NCBI GenBank assembly: GCA_947174415.1 | Contig: CAMWIW010000004.1 | Location: 30,301 to 94,300, forward strand | Reading direction: 5' to 3' | From: an uncultured Clostridia bacterium | Lineage (GTDB): Bacteria; Bacillota; Clostridia; Christensenellales; Borkfalkiaceae | DNA: 64,000 bases | Part shown: positions 1 through 7,088 of the stretch, in pieces | Layout: the number at the start of each line of letters is the position of its first letter | How positions within the stretch are numbered: the first letter of the stretch is position 1 | The notes under the pieces: model-generated | The model's database searches: none | What the model was told of the DNA's origin: nothing | What the model saw: the letters and a program-made list of their open reading frames with translations, nothing else | Made by a program: the position numbers and the translations under genes

Positions 1-384
1 CTCTTTAAACAAAACGGAATAAGCGGTGTTTAATAGCCCGTCCCCCGCAAGAACGGCATTGCCCACACCGAAAACTTTGTGGTTAGACGGCTTGCCGCGA
101 CGAAAATCGTCGTTATCCATTTCGGGCAAATCGTCGTGAATTAAAGAATAAGTATGAATTAGTTCTATAGCAAGAGCAAAATTCAAAACTTTTCGCCTTT
201 CAACACCCAACAAATCCGCAGTTGCAAGACACAGCACGGGACGAATTCTCTTTCCGCCGAGTTCAAGGCTGTACCGCAAACTGTCCCTTAATATTTCCGG
301 GCGGCAATTAAGAGAATTGCAAAAACTTTTTAAAACCGCGTTAAATTCCAAAAGATACGCTTCGTATTTTTCGTTAAAATCCAA
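1..384 (-). CDS. ispA: Polyprenyl diphosphate synthase (IspA-type), N-terminal part
   Basis: This is the first 128 codons of a trans-isoprenyl diphosphate synthase, cut by the window edge. The family joins isopentenyl diphosphate to allylic diphosphates to make farnesyl or geranylgeranyl diphosphate for quinone and cell-wall lipid carriers. The first aspartate-rich motif is visible as DDLPEMDNDD followed by FRRGKP, the form used by IspA-type enzymes. The start is a TTG at 384-382 with AAGGAG six bases upstream, one base after the folD stop codon, so translation is probably coupled to folD. Chain-length specificity cannot be judged from this half. In many Clostridia xseA and xseB lie between folD and ispA; here they are absent. 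Confidence 0.9.
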   Translation of the reverse strand, partial: MDFNEKYEAYLLEFNAVLKSFCNSLNCRPEILRDSLRYSLELGGKRIRPVLCLATADLLGVERRKVLNFALAIELIHTYSLIHDDLPEMDNDDFRRGKPSNHKVFGVGNAVLAGDGLLNTAYSVLFKE

Positions 385-385
385 C

Positions 386-1231
386 TTATCTCCTTGATGC
401 CGCTTGCAAAGTATTGTACATAAGCATCGTAATCGTCATTGGTCCGACGCCACCGGGAACGGGCGTTATATATGCGCACTTATTCTTTACGCCTTCAAAA
501 TCCACGTCGCCGCAAAGCTTGCCGTTTTCGTCGCGGTTCATTCCCACGTCTATTACGGTTGCTCCGCTCTTTACCATATCTGCGGTAATAAACTTTGCTT
601 TACCGATAGCCGCGACCAAAATATCTGCGTTTAGGCATTCTTCTTTAAGGTTTTCCGTTTTACTGTGGCATATTGTAACGGTTGCGTCCGCGTTCAGAAG
701 AAGTAACGCCATAGGCTTTCCTACAATGTTGGAACGACCCACAACCACGGCTTTTTTGCCTCGGGTTTCTACGCCGTACCGTTCGAGCATCTTCATTACG
801 CCGTTAGGAGTACACGCCACAAGACAATCTTTGCCCATACAAAGTTTGCCCGTGTTTTCTTCCGAAAATCCGTCCACGTCCTTTTCAGTTGGAATAAGCT
901 TTAAAATCTTCTCTGCGTCAAGATGCTTTGGAAGAGGCAACTGAACGAGTATTCCGTCTATATTTTTATCGTCTGCAAGGCGCTTTACAAGCTTTTCTAC
1001 GCTACTTTGAGTACTGTCTGTGGATAAATATTCGGCGTAAGACTTTATACCGACTTCTTCGCACGCCTTGATTTTATTTCGGACGTAAACTTGCGACGCG
1101 GGGTTTTCTCCAACTAAAACGACCGCAAGCCCTATATCTCTTCCGCGTTCGGCTTTGAAATTATGAACGCCGTTTTTTATTTCCGCACGCATATCCTGCG
1201 CAAGCTTTTTTCCGTCAATTAAAGTAGACAT
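386..1231 (-). CDS. folD: Bifunctional methylenetetrahydrofolate dehydrogenase/cyclohydrolase FolD
   Basis: FolD oxidises 5,10-methylene-THF with NADP and hydrolyses the product to 10-formyl-THF, supplying one-carbon units in the cytoplasm. At 281 residues it has the normal length. Visible signatures are the catalytic Y49-x-x-x-K53 (in YVRNK), DGILVQLPLP, PTEKDVDGF, the dinucleotide-binding VVVGRSNIVGKP, and PVPGGVGPMT near the C-terminus. Its ATG overlaps the nusB stop codon by one base and it is followed after one base by ispA, so the three genes are one transcription unit. No anomaly was seen. Confidence 0.97.
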   Translation of the reverse strand: MSTLIDGKKLAQDMRAEIKNGVHNFKAERGRDIGLAVVLVGENPASQVYVRNKIKACEEVGIKSYAEYLSTDSTQSSVEKLVKRLADDKNIDGILVQLPLPKHLDAEKILKLIPTEKDVDGFSEENTGKLCMGKDCLVACTPNGVMKMLERYGVETRGKKAVVVGRSNIVGKPMALLLLNADATVTICHSKTENLKEECLNADILVAAIGKAKFITADMVKSGATVIDVGMNRDENGKLCGDVDFEGVKNKCAYITPVPGGVGPMTITMLMYNTLQAASRR

Positions 1232-1620
1232 CAGCTCTTTTGAACCTCTGACAATATACCGCTGACGAAAGACGCGCTCTTTTCCGAAGAATATTTAGAT
1301 GCAATATTAGCAGCCTCGTTCACCGAAACGGCGTGAGGAATATCCTCTATATGTAAAATTTCAGCCAACGCGACTAAAAGTATGCTTTTATCAGCAGGGA
1401 AAAGCCGACTTTCTGGGAACGCAACAGAACGCTCGTCCAAAATTTTAGCAAACTCCGTTTCGTGCTCTTCAATAATTGAAAGCACTTTGTCGCAATAATC
1501 TATATCGTCTTTCGTTAAATTTTCTTTCTTGTAAAGAACGCTTTTCAGTCCCCGTTCCACCTCGCCGAAACGCGATGCGAAAACTATCTGAAAAGCAACC
1601 TCTCTCGCCTTTGTTCTCAT
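1231..1620 (-). CDS. nusB: Transcription antitermination factor NusB
   Basis: NusB is a small all-helical RNA-binding protein that with NusE (S10) binds boxA RNA and supports antitermination on rRNA operons. The 129-residue protein carries the N-terminal RxxAREVAFQIVF pattern and the C-terminal block VSVNEAANIASKYSSEKSA with FVSGIL, both typical of the family. AGGTGG lies just before the ATG. It overlaps folD by one base and lies 59 bases downstream of asp23, in the common clostridial order asp23-nusB-folD. Confidence 0.95.
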   Translation of the reverse strand: MRTKAREVAFQIVFASRFGEVERGLKSVLYKKENLTKDDIDYCDKVLSIIEEHETEFAKILDERSVAFPESRLFPADKSILLVALAEILHIEDIPHAVSVNEAANIASKYSSEKSASFVSGILSEVQKS

Positions 1621-1679
1621 ACGCCACCTTTAAACATACAAATATTCCCTTAAAAGTTTAAGGGAATATAAGATAAAAA

Positions 1680-2015
1680 TTAAATTGCTGTACCGTCGGG
1701 GAAATTCACGTCCTGTATATGCACGTCAACCTTTGCAACCTTGTATTTGGTCATAGACTCGACGTTGTGCTTAATGGATTGCTGAATTTTGAATGCTAAC
1801 GAAGAAACGTTGCAGTCGCTGTCCACCTTTACGCTGATATCGGCCACAATACCTTGTTTTTCGAAGTTGAGCTTGACACCCTTGTTTTTCGTGTTCAAAA
1901 GCGAAACTCCGTCTACTTCGTTAATGGCAAGAGCAACGATACCGCTGACGATATTAGGATTATAAGTTATTTTACCCTTCTGCGTCGTAGTAGGGTCATG
2001 CCTCATATGCGCCAT
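1680..2015 (-). CDS. asp23: Asp23/Gls24 family envelope stress response protein
   Basis: This 111-residue protein belongs to the Asp23/Gls24 (DUF322) family, small proteins that associate with the membrane and are linked to envelope stress and alkaline shock. The family core is seen in NPNIVSGIVALAINEVDGV near the N-terminus and in a C-terminal stretch ending DVHIQDVNFPDG. An AAAAGGAG site precedes the ATG. The gene has its own sigma-A-type promoter at 2036-2064, so it need not depend on the sporulation operon upstream. Placement between spoIIIA and nusB is the usual one in Clostridia. Confidence 0.92.
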   Translation of the reverse strand: MAHMRHDPTTTQKGKITYNPNIVSGIVALAINEVDGVSLLNTKNKGVKLNFEKQGIVADISVKVDSDCNVSSLAFKIQQSIKHNVESMTKYKVAKVDVHIQDVNFPDGTAI

Positions 2016-2035
2016 AAGTTTTCTCCTTTTAAGTT

Positions 2036-2064
2036 AGTATAACACTTATTTAAAAAATTTGCAA
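2036..2064 (-). promoter_or_regulatory. Sigma-A-type promoter of asp23 inside an inverted repeat
   Basis: Read on the minus strand: TTGCAA (2064-2059), 17-base spacer, TATACT (2041-2036). It is bracketed by an 8-base inverted repeat, AAGTTAGT at 2031-2038 and ACTAACTT at 2064-2071, whose similarity extends imperfectly to 14 bases. This could be an operator, or chance. Confidence 0.6.
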
Positions 2065-2088
2065 CTAACTTTTAAGGCATAACGGCTA

Positions 2089-2354
2089 TTTAACCCCAAG
2101 AGATACACCCTAAATAATTTATTTTGCGCTCTGTCTGCGTTAAACTCGCTCATAGTAGCAGAAACTACAATTTCGCAAGTTTGCCTTGATATAGCATCAA
2201 AATATTTTTATTTAGGGCGCAAAGCGTTTATACGAGCAAAATTACGCGATTAGAAGATTGAAATGACGCGTAGACGTGCTATGTGCACGGCAAGCAGCAA
2301 TTCGGACTTATAAGCCGTAATTTTGCCGTATAAATGTATTTAGTCGGGGTTAAA
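2089..2354. mobile_element. MITE-like element with terminal inverted repeats and TA flanks
   Basis: This non-coding 266-bp block lies between spoIIIAH and asp23. It starts with TTTAACCCC and ends with the exact complement GGGGTTAAA, and both ends are flanked by the dinucleotide TA (2087-2088 and 2355-2356), as a TA target duplication would be. Inside are two tandem large hairpins. The first pairs CACCCTAAATAA near 2106 with TTATTTAGGGCG near 2208. The second pairs about 20 bases at 2228-2247 with 2317-2335, with a single bulged base. There is no transposase. The pattern fits a miniature element moved by an IS630/mariner-type enzyme, but copy number cannot be seen in this window. A structured RNA is the alternative. 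Confidence 0.5.
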
Positions 2355-2362
2355 TATCCGTT

Positions 2363-2854
2363 TTACACTTGGGAATATACAGGCAAAATTATTACGCTGC
2401 CGGGATCTGAACCTACTTCTTCTACGAGCATATTCCAGATTGTGAGCGCGGTGTTATAGTCAAGCTCGTTCGCGTTAATGAAAACGTTAACGTTGTCTGA
2501 ATTCATACCGATAGAAACTACCGCATCAGAAAAACCGCGGGACTTGATAAGAGTTTCAAGCAAAAGCTCGTTTTCCATCATTTCAACTATTTTCATTTTA
2601 AGAGCAACAGCTTCTTCGTGCTTTTCGCTACCTTCTTCGTAGGTTGCGATTACCGCGTCAAGCTGCAACAGTTCTTCGCTTCTCGTCGTCGTTCTTTCGG
2701 CGCGGAAAGTCGTGAAGTAGTTTGCCGTAGCAACCGTTGAGGCGGATTCACTAGACGCAAACACGTTGGTTGCGAGAAGTACGTTCAAGACTGCGGTAAC
2801 CGCAAGCAAGAACACGAGGGATGACATGATGATGATTTTTTTCTTTTTTGACAT
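2363..2854 (-). CDS. spoIIIAH: Stage III sporulation protein AH (SpoIIIAH)
   Basis: SpoIIIAH sits in the mother-cell membrane around the forespore and its extracellular domain binds SpoIIQ, forming the channel (feeding tube) between the two cells. The 163-residue protein has one N-terminal membrane segment (about residues 7-30), a variable linker with a helical charged region, and a C-terminal fold resembling the ring-building domain of YscJ/FliF proteins (SRGFSDAVVSIGMNSDNVNVF onwards). It is the last gene of the spoIIIA operon, 12 bases after spoIIIAG. Size is shorter than the Bacillus homologue but normal for Clostridia. Confidence 0.9.
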   Translation of the reverse strand: MSKKKKIIIMSSLVFLLAVTAVLNVLLATNVFASSESASTVATANYFTTFRAERTTTRSEELLQLDAVIATYEEGSEKHEEAVALKMKIVEMMENELLLETLIKSRGFSDAVVSIGMNSDNVNVFINANELDYNTALTIWNMLVEEVGSDPGSVIILPVYSQV

Positions 2855-2866
2855 AATAATTTCTCC

Positions 2867-3232
2867 TTAATTATTCATTGAATATATTGCTATTAAGTTT
2901 TTATCTATATTTAACGCTGTGGAAACGGCGTTTAATATATCGTTTCGGGTCATAATGTTATTCGCGCCCTCGCAGACTATCACTACACCGAGAACGCCGT
3001 TTTCTCCTTCGTTTATCATAACGTCGGTTGCCCCTACGCCTTCTATAGAGCTTAATATCCCCGTCAGCTTTACTTCCGTCGCACTTTTATCTGCCGTGGA
3101 AGCCGTGGTTACGGTAGACTTACCTTCCGCCGCCTTATTAATGAAGTATATCGTCCCTACGAGAACGATTATAAGGATAACGACGATAATTATCTTTTTA
3201 TTATCATTCACAAAGTTAAGAACTTTTCGCAT
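2867..3232 (-). CDS. spoIIIAG: Stage III sporulation protein AG (SpoIIIAG)
   Basis: SpoIIIAG forms a large ring in the intermembrane space of the SpoIIIA-SpoIIQ channel. The 121-residue protein has one membrane helix (about residues 12-31) followed by a serine/threonine-rich linker and a ring-building motif (ILSSIEGVGATDVMI, then GVLGVVIVCEGANN). This is shorter than the roughly 200-residue Bacillus protein; the long insertion loop that builds the beta-barrel part of the ring appears to be missing or reduced. The start overlaps the end of spoIIIAF by 17 bases. Confidence 0.88.
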   Translation of the reverse strand: MRKVLNFVNDNKKIIIVVILIIVLVGTIYFINKAAEGKSTVTTASTADKSATEVKLTGILSSIEGVGATDVMINEGENGVLGVVIVCEGANNIMTRNDILNAVSTALNIDKNLIAIYSMNN

Positions 3233-3653
3233 ATACTGTTATATTTATATAACCCAGCCCGTCCAAATATGCGTAAATTTGCTGAATTAAATTTTTATCT
3301 TTTTCTTCTAACCCGACTTCCACTTCCGTAACTTTAAATTCACCCTCGGAATATTCCACAAGCAAATCGCAATCCGTTGCAATTTCAAACTCGTTTTTCA
3401 AGAGAATTTCAAGCTGTTCGCTTTGATGTTTGGAATATACCCCGCTAACGTATTCGTAGTCGAAGAAATCGTCTGATGCAGTCGAAGCATCTTTTATCTT
3501 GAAAATCCCCGTAACGGGTTGCAGCAAAACGAAGATACAAATAATCCTCATAACGAAAGTTACGCTTTTATGTAGCTTTCCTTCCGGAATAAGCAACGAT
3601 ACGATAACCGAAAGGAATATAACGCCCGCGGCGGTAAGAAGATAAACTTTCAT
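3216..3653 (-). CDS. spoIIIAF: Stage III sporulation protein AF (SpoIIIAF)
   Basis: A 145-residue protein with two N-terminal membrane helices (about 3-20 and 30-48) and a soluble C-terminal domain, the layout of SpoIIIAF, another ring-forming component of the sporulation channel. The helices are joined by the short IPEGKLHKSV loop. It lies 4 bases after spoIIIAE and overlaps spoIIIAG. Sequence conservation in this family is low, so the name rests partly on operon position. Confidence 0.85.
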   Translation of the reverse strand: MKVYLLTAAGVIFLSVIVSLLIPEGKLHKSVTFVMRIICIFVLLQPVTGIFKIKDASTASDDFFDYEYVSGVYSKHQSEQLEILLKNEFEIATDCDLLVEYSEGEFKVTEVEVGLEEKDKNLIQQIYAYLDGLGYINITVYAKSS

Positions 3654-3657
3654 ATTG

Positions 3658-4917
3658 TTATATAAAGCTGTTTGCGGAATTTATTATCAGCATAATTACG
3701 AGAGCGTACATAAACGCAACGGTCAAAAGCCCTGCTATAAAATATTCTATATCCTTTGACAGGTCGGATAAAAGCCCATACAAAACGTTTTCGCCTATCG
3801 GTTGAACTATCGCGCCGACTATTTTCAGAATAATCGAAAAAGATATAAGCGTTATCACGGGTTTAATTATCTCGAACAGTAAAAGAATAATTCCGCACAC
3901 TCCCACCGAACTTTTGATTAAAAGCCCTGCGGACGAGAGCATATCGAACCCGCTTGAAAGAAAATTCCCAACGAGCGGCACGGAGTTAGATACGACGTAC
4001 TTCGTCGCCTTAAATATTATTCCGTCAAACAGAGACGAAGCCGAGCTTTGTGCAGTGATAAAAATACTGAAAACGGTTACTGTAATGCCAATGACCCACT
4101 TCATTAGGCTTTTCAGTAGCGCGGATACGCCCGAAAATGACATTTGCGGGTTGATTTTGGACATAAAATTCAGTACTACTACTCCAACAGTTGCAGGAAA
4201 AATAAAACAACTTACTATTTCCACCGCTCCGCCCGAAAGGAACACAGCCGACGGCTGATAAATTGCCGCCGAACTCGTTCCGCCCGTAAGAACGGTAAGC
4301 GTTGCCAGAATGGGCGTTATAATTTCTATCTGCTTCTTGACGCCGTTAATACAATCCGTGCAGCTCCCGACGATAGATATCAGCATCGAAGCAAGAATTA
4401 AAATTATTAAAGAATAACACGCAAGGTGAACTATTTTTGCCGAGGATTTACCTAATATGCTCCCCTCTGCCGAACTAACAACCGCAGATAAAATCGAAAC
4501 GGCAGTAACCGTTGCAAACGCAGGTATTAGATTTATTACGTCTTTAAAAATAATCGAAAATAATTCGTTTAAAAAGCCGCCGTATTCAGCACCTAAGTTG
4601 CCGTTTATCAAATACTCTATTATTTCTCTTGCCGTGCTACCGAAATTGAAAAGATAGCTGTCGCTGTTTTGGTCCAGATATAACTGCAATTCGGACAGGT
4701 CAAGATCGTTAAGAAGGTTTGAAATATTTTCGCCCAGCTCTTCCATACCGTCCTCGGCAAAAGCGGAAATTCCAGCGCAAGCCAATAAAACCACGGCAAC
4801 AAGTAGTGAAAAGACGATTAGCAGCCTTTTTAAGCAAGATTTATGAGCGATACGATTATTTTGTACGCGCTTGAAAGGATAGGTATAGCCACCACGAATA
4901 AAACTATTTTCCCGCAT
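3658..4917 (-). CDS. spoIIIAE: Stage III sporulation protein AE (SpoIIIAE)
   Basis: SpoIIIAE is the large polytopic membrane protein of the SpoIIIA complex, required for sigma-G activation in the forespore. The product has a signal-peptide-like N-terminus (LKRLLIVFSLLVAVVLLACAG) and about seven further hydrophobic helices. The family pattern is seen in FPATVGVVVLNFMSKI and VGVCGIILLLFEIIKP. The ATG at 4917 gives an 88-base overlap with spoIIIAD and a 30-residue polar leader before the signal peptide, which is unusual; no ATG, GTG or TTG nearer the signal peptide was found in frame, so the exact start is uncertain. Confidence 0.9.
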   Translation of the reverse strand: MRENSFIRGGYTYPFKRVQNNRIAHKSCLKRLLIVFSLLVAVVLLACAGISAFAEDGMEELGENISNLLNDLDLSELQLYLDQNSDSYLFNFGSTAREIIEYLINGNLGAEYGGFLNELFSIIFKDVINLIPAFATVTAVSILSAVVSSAEGSILGKSSAKIVHLACYSLIILILASMLISIVGSCTDCINGVKKQIEIITPILATLTVLTGGTSSAAIYQPSAVFLSGGAVEIVSCFIFPATVGVVVLNFMSKINPQMSFSGVSALLKSLMKWVIGITVTVFSIFITAQSSASSLFDGIIFKATKYVVSNSVPLVGNFLSSGFDMLSSAGLLIKSSVGVCGIILLLFEIIKPVITLISFSIILKIVGAIVQPIGENVLYGLLSDLSKDIEYFIAGLLTVAFMYALVIMLIINSANSFI

Positions 4918-5222
4918 AATATCAGCTTGTCCGCCACCCCTTCGAAACCCAACTCTTTAACCGAGCTTGCAGTAAGTTCGATTAAGAAGCTTATACCGAC
5001 GATTTTGAAAATGATGCGGATAATTTCGTTATCGATACCCGTGCTTTGGGTAAACGACTTTAAAAATTCTATACACTCCGTAAGATAGTCGAAGGCGTAA
5101 AGAAAAATGATTATCCCGCCCGCAGTGAGACACAGCGGAACGAGCTCGGATTTATGTTGTTTTAAAATGAATGCGCTGACCGCCGTTATGACGGCTATAC
5201 AGCAAAGTCTAAAAACGTACAT
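4830..5222 (-). CDS. spoIIIAD: Stage III sporulation protein AD (SpoIIIAD)
   Basis: A 130-residue integral membrane protein with about four helices, matching SpoIIIAD in size, in the charged motif between helices (TGIDNEIIRIIFKIVGISFL) and in position after spoIIIAC. It is thought to act with SpoIIIAC in the membrane part of the channel. The start codon overlaps the stop of spoIIIAC by one base, so the two are translationally coupled; its 3' end overlaps the annotated start of spoIIIAE. Confidence 0.9.
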   Translation of the reverse strand: MYVFRLCCIAVITAVSAFILKQHKSELVPLCLTAGGIIIFLYAFDYLTECIEFLKSFTQSTGIDNEIIRIIFKIVGISFLIELTASSVKELGFEGVADKLILCGKIVLFVVAIPILSSAYKIIVSLINLA

Positions 5223-5419
5223 CAGAACATATCAAATAGCTGTCTTATTTGAGAAAACAAATCGGAAATCATAGTGATTACTACTGTCAAAACAATTATT
5301 AAGCCAACGAGGCTCACAATCGTTGCAATATCGTCGCGGTCAGACTTTTTAAGAACCTGACAGATAATGGTAATTATTATGCCAACTGCGGCAATTTTGA
5401 AAATTATACTTATATCCAT
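5222..5419 (-). CDS. spoIIIAC: Stage III sporulation protein AC (SpoIIIAC)
   Basis: A 65-residue protein with two membrane helices separated by the KKSDRDDIATIV loop, the typical short form of SpoIIIAC. It belongs to the membrane core of the sporulation channel. It lies 50 bases after spoIIIAB and overlaps spoIIIAD by one base. No anomaly. Confidence 0.92.
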   Translation of the reverse strand: MDISIIFKIAAVGIIITIICQVLKKSDRDDIATIVSLVGLIIVLTVVITMISDLFSQIRQLFDMF

Positions 5420-5469
5420 AAACGTTCCGTTAAATTACTGAATACCGCACTTCAAATTTTTGCTATATC

Positions 5470-5895
5470 CTACGCTAAAAGAACTGCCATTAAAACGCCT
5501 ATCATAAAGAAAATTTTAACGTACAGAGAACTGTATCTTTTATAGTTCGTCTGACTTTCTTCCCTGTACTTTACAAGCAATTCCTTTCTGCCGTTAAGAT
5601 AATCTATCTGCGACATAGCGTCGCTCTTGCCGAGGTTTACGAAATAGTCGGAAATTACTTCCCCGTCTTTTCCGTCAAGCAGCTTGCCGCCCTTCAACGC
5701 GGTTGGTATATATTTATAGTTTTGCGCCACCTTATCAAGCGGATTTTTGGAAAATTTCAGGTTCATAATCAGCTGATCGTTAAATTCGCACAGCTCCGAA
5801 AAAACCTGCATTCTCTTTTTTTTATTCGCCGAGAAAAACACTCCCAGCGTCGTCATCAGGGCGACTATCACTAATAGAATTAAAATCTTTATCAT
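5470..5895 (-). CDS. spoIIIAB: Stage III sporulation protein AB (SpoIIIAB)
   Basis: A 141-residue protein, somewhat shorter than the usual 170, with a membrane helix at each end and a soluble helical middle. SpoIIIAB has been likened to the GspF/PilC assembly proteins of type II secretion and pairs with the ATPase SpoIIIAA. The conserved block FSELCEFNDQLIMNLKFSK after the first helix supports the call. The first 74 bases overlap the 3' end of spoIIIAA in another frame. Confidence 0.85.
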   Translation of the reverse strand: MIKILILLVIVALMTTLGVFFSANKKKRMQVFSELCEFNDQLIMNLKFSKNPLDKVAQNYKYIPTALKGGKLLDGKDGEVISDYFVNLGKSDAMSQIDYLNGRKELLVKYREESQTNYKRYSSLYVKIFFMIGVLMAVLLA

Positions 5896-6718
5896 AAATT
5901 TCGGGTCTTTTACCCAGACCTTTCAACTCAACGAAATATTTAAAGGGCATTTTTTTCAACTTTTCTTTGTCCGTGATGTGAGAAGAGGCTATCACGGTTA
6001 TCGAGCAATCGGCGGCGTAATGCACGGCTTGCAGGTCCTCTTCTCCGTAAAGTTCGTCCGTTATGATAACGTCGGGCTTCATTGCTCTTATAGCACTTGC
6101 TATTGCTCCGAGTTTCGAATAGCACCTTACCACGTCTACCATACCCAAATCGAACCCCTCGCCGTAGCCGTCCAAAGCCGCTATTTCTCCTCTTTCGTCA
6201 AATACAAGAACGTTACTATCCTTGCTCAAGTTCCGAGCAATATCGCGTAGCATCGTTGTCTTTCCTAAGCCGGGTTTTGAATAAATGAGGGTGCTTTTGA
6301 TTTCATTTGAAAACACCGTTTTAAAAAGATGCTCCGCGCAGCCTTTGATGTCGTGAGGAACTCGGATATTTAAAGAAGTTACGTTCTTTATAGTATTTAC
6401 CTTACCGTTTTCGGTAACGTACTCTCCCGCAATACCCAAGCGAACGCCGTGCCCTACCGTTATAAACCCGCTTTTCATTTGCTCGGTATAACTGTATACG
6501 CAACCGCCGGTAGCCGCATTTAAAACAGGCGTAACTTCGCAAACCCTTATACTGTCGATTTCGCACGAAACAACGCCGACCTTACCTAAATAAGAATACT
6601 TACCGTCGTATTCGACTATAACGGGTTGTCCCCGCCGTAAACGGATTTCCGAAAGCCTGTTATAATTAAGATGACTGACAGCAGCCCGCACCTCTTCCGG
6701 CAAAAAGGACAAACTCAT
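5822..6718 (-). CDS. spoIIIAA: Stage III sporulation protein AA ATPase (SpoIIIAA)
   Basis: SpoIIIAA is the cytoplasmic secretion-type ATPase of the sporulation channel. The 298-residue protein shows Walker A SKPGLGKTTMLRDIAR, Walker B MKPDVIITDELYGEEDL and the family signature FDERGEIAA between them. It opens the operon. A terminator-like hairpin lies 25 bases before its ATG, and no convincing sigma-E promoter was found by eye; the mother-cell promoter should be between 6720 and 6866. The last 25 codons overlap spoIIIAB. Confidence 0.95.
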   Translation of the reverse strand: MSLSFLPEEVRAAVSHLNYNRLSEIRLRRGQPVIVEYDGKYSYLGKVGVVSCEIDSIRVCEVTPVLNAATGGCVYSYTEQMKSGFITVGHGVRLGIAGEYVTENGKVNTIKNVTSLNIRVPHDIKGCAEHLFKTVFSNEIKSTLIYSKPGLGKTTMLRDIARNLSKDSNVLVFDERGEIAALDGYGEGFDLGMVDVVRCYSKLGAIASAIRAMKPDVIITDELYGEEDLQAVHYAADCSITVIASSHITDKEKLKKMPFKYFVELKGLGKRPEIYDKDFNSISDSRPDDDAGSVFLGE

Positions 6719-6742
6719 AGTTTAATTTATTTATGACGGCAT

Positions 6743-6772
6743 AAAAAAAGAACCTGCGCCACACAAGTTCTT
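6743..6772 (-). terminator. Terminator-like hairpin upstream of spoIIIAA
   Basis: Minus strand: an 8-bp stem (plus-strand arms 6748-6755 and 6765-6772) with a 9-base loop, followed by seven T. It points towards spoIIIAA although no gene on this strand lies close upstream, so it could be an attenuator in the spoIIIA leader or a guard against read-through. Confidence 0.6.
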
Positions 6773-6817
6773 AAATTAATAAAACTTTAAAAATTTTCAA
6801 TTAAGATAAAATTTGGC

Positions 6818-6846
6818 TTGACAATCCCGTTAAAATATTATAAAAT
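6818..6846 (+). promoter_or_regulatory. Sigma-A promoter of the first leucine tRNA
   Basis: TTGACA at 6818-6823, 17-base spacer, TAAAAT at 6841-6846, about 20 bases before the tRNA 5' end. Confidence 0.8.
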
Positions 6847-6866
6847 CAATCTTGCTTTTTAAATAA

Positions 6867-6951
6867 GCACTCGTGGCGGAATTGGCAGACGCGCAAGACT
6901 AAGGATCTTGTGGTTAACCCCATGCAGGTTCAACTCCTGTCGAGTGCACCA
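6867..6951 (+). tRNA. tRNA-Leu (anticodon AAG)
   Basis: An 85-nt class II tRNA with encoded CCA. The acceptor arms GCACTCG (6867-6873) and CGAGTGC (6941-6947) pair fully. The D-arm is GCGGAATTGGCAGACGC; the anticodon stem CAAGA/TCTTG encloses the loop CTAAGGA, giving anticodon AAG for codon CUU; there is a variable arm and the T-loop GGTTCAACTCC. An A at position 34 would normally be deaminated to inosine to read CUC and CUA as well. Confidence 0.95.
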
Positions 6952-6955
6952 AGTC

Positions 6956-7003
6956 AAAATAGCCTGAACTTCTTTACAGTAAAAAGAACGTTCGGGCTAT
7001 TTT
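6956..7003 (+). terminator. Intrinsic terminator after tRNA-Leu(AAG)
   Basis: A 14-bp stem with one G-T pair, AAAATAGCCTGAAC at 6956-6969 and its partner at 6990-7003, ending in TTTTG. Confidence 0.85.
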
Positions 7004-7040
7004 GTTATATAAAATAAATTGGAACTTCTGAGCATAAAAA

Positions 7041-7072
7041 AATCCGATAGAGTGATACCGCTCTATCGGATT
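7041..7072. terminator. Bidirectional terminator
   Basis: A perfect 12-bp stem, AATCCGATAGAG (7041-7052) and CTCTATCGGATT (7061-7072), with an 8-base loop and A/T runs on both sides. It ends the isochorismatase-like gene on the minus strand. Confidence 0.9.
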
Positions 7073-7088
7073 TTTATCCAAATGCCAT

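Noticed and set aside
2089..2354. A small protein gene within the hairpin element
   Set aside because: The only start-like frame encodes nine codons; no ribosome site and no longer frame was seen.
6719..6866. A sigma-E promoter for the spoIIIA operon
   Set aside because: Some CATA-like sequences are present (for example near 6733), but no matching -35 at proper distance could be placed, so no promoter is claimed.
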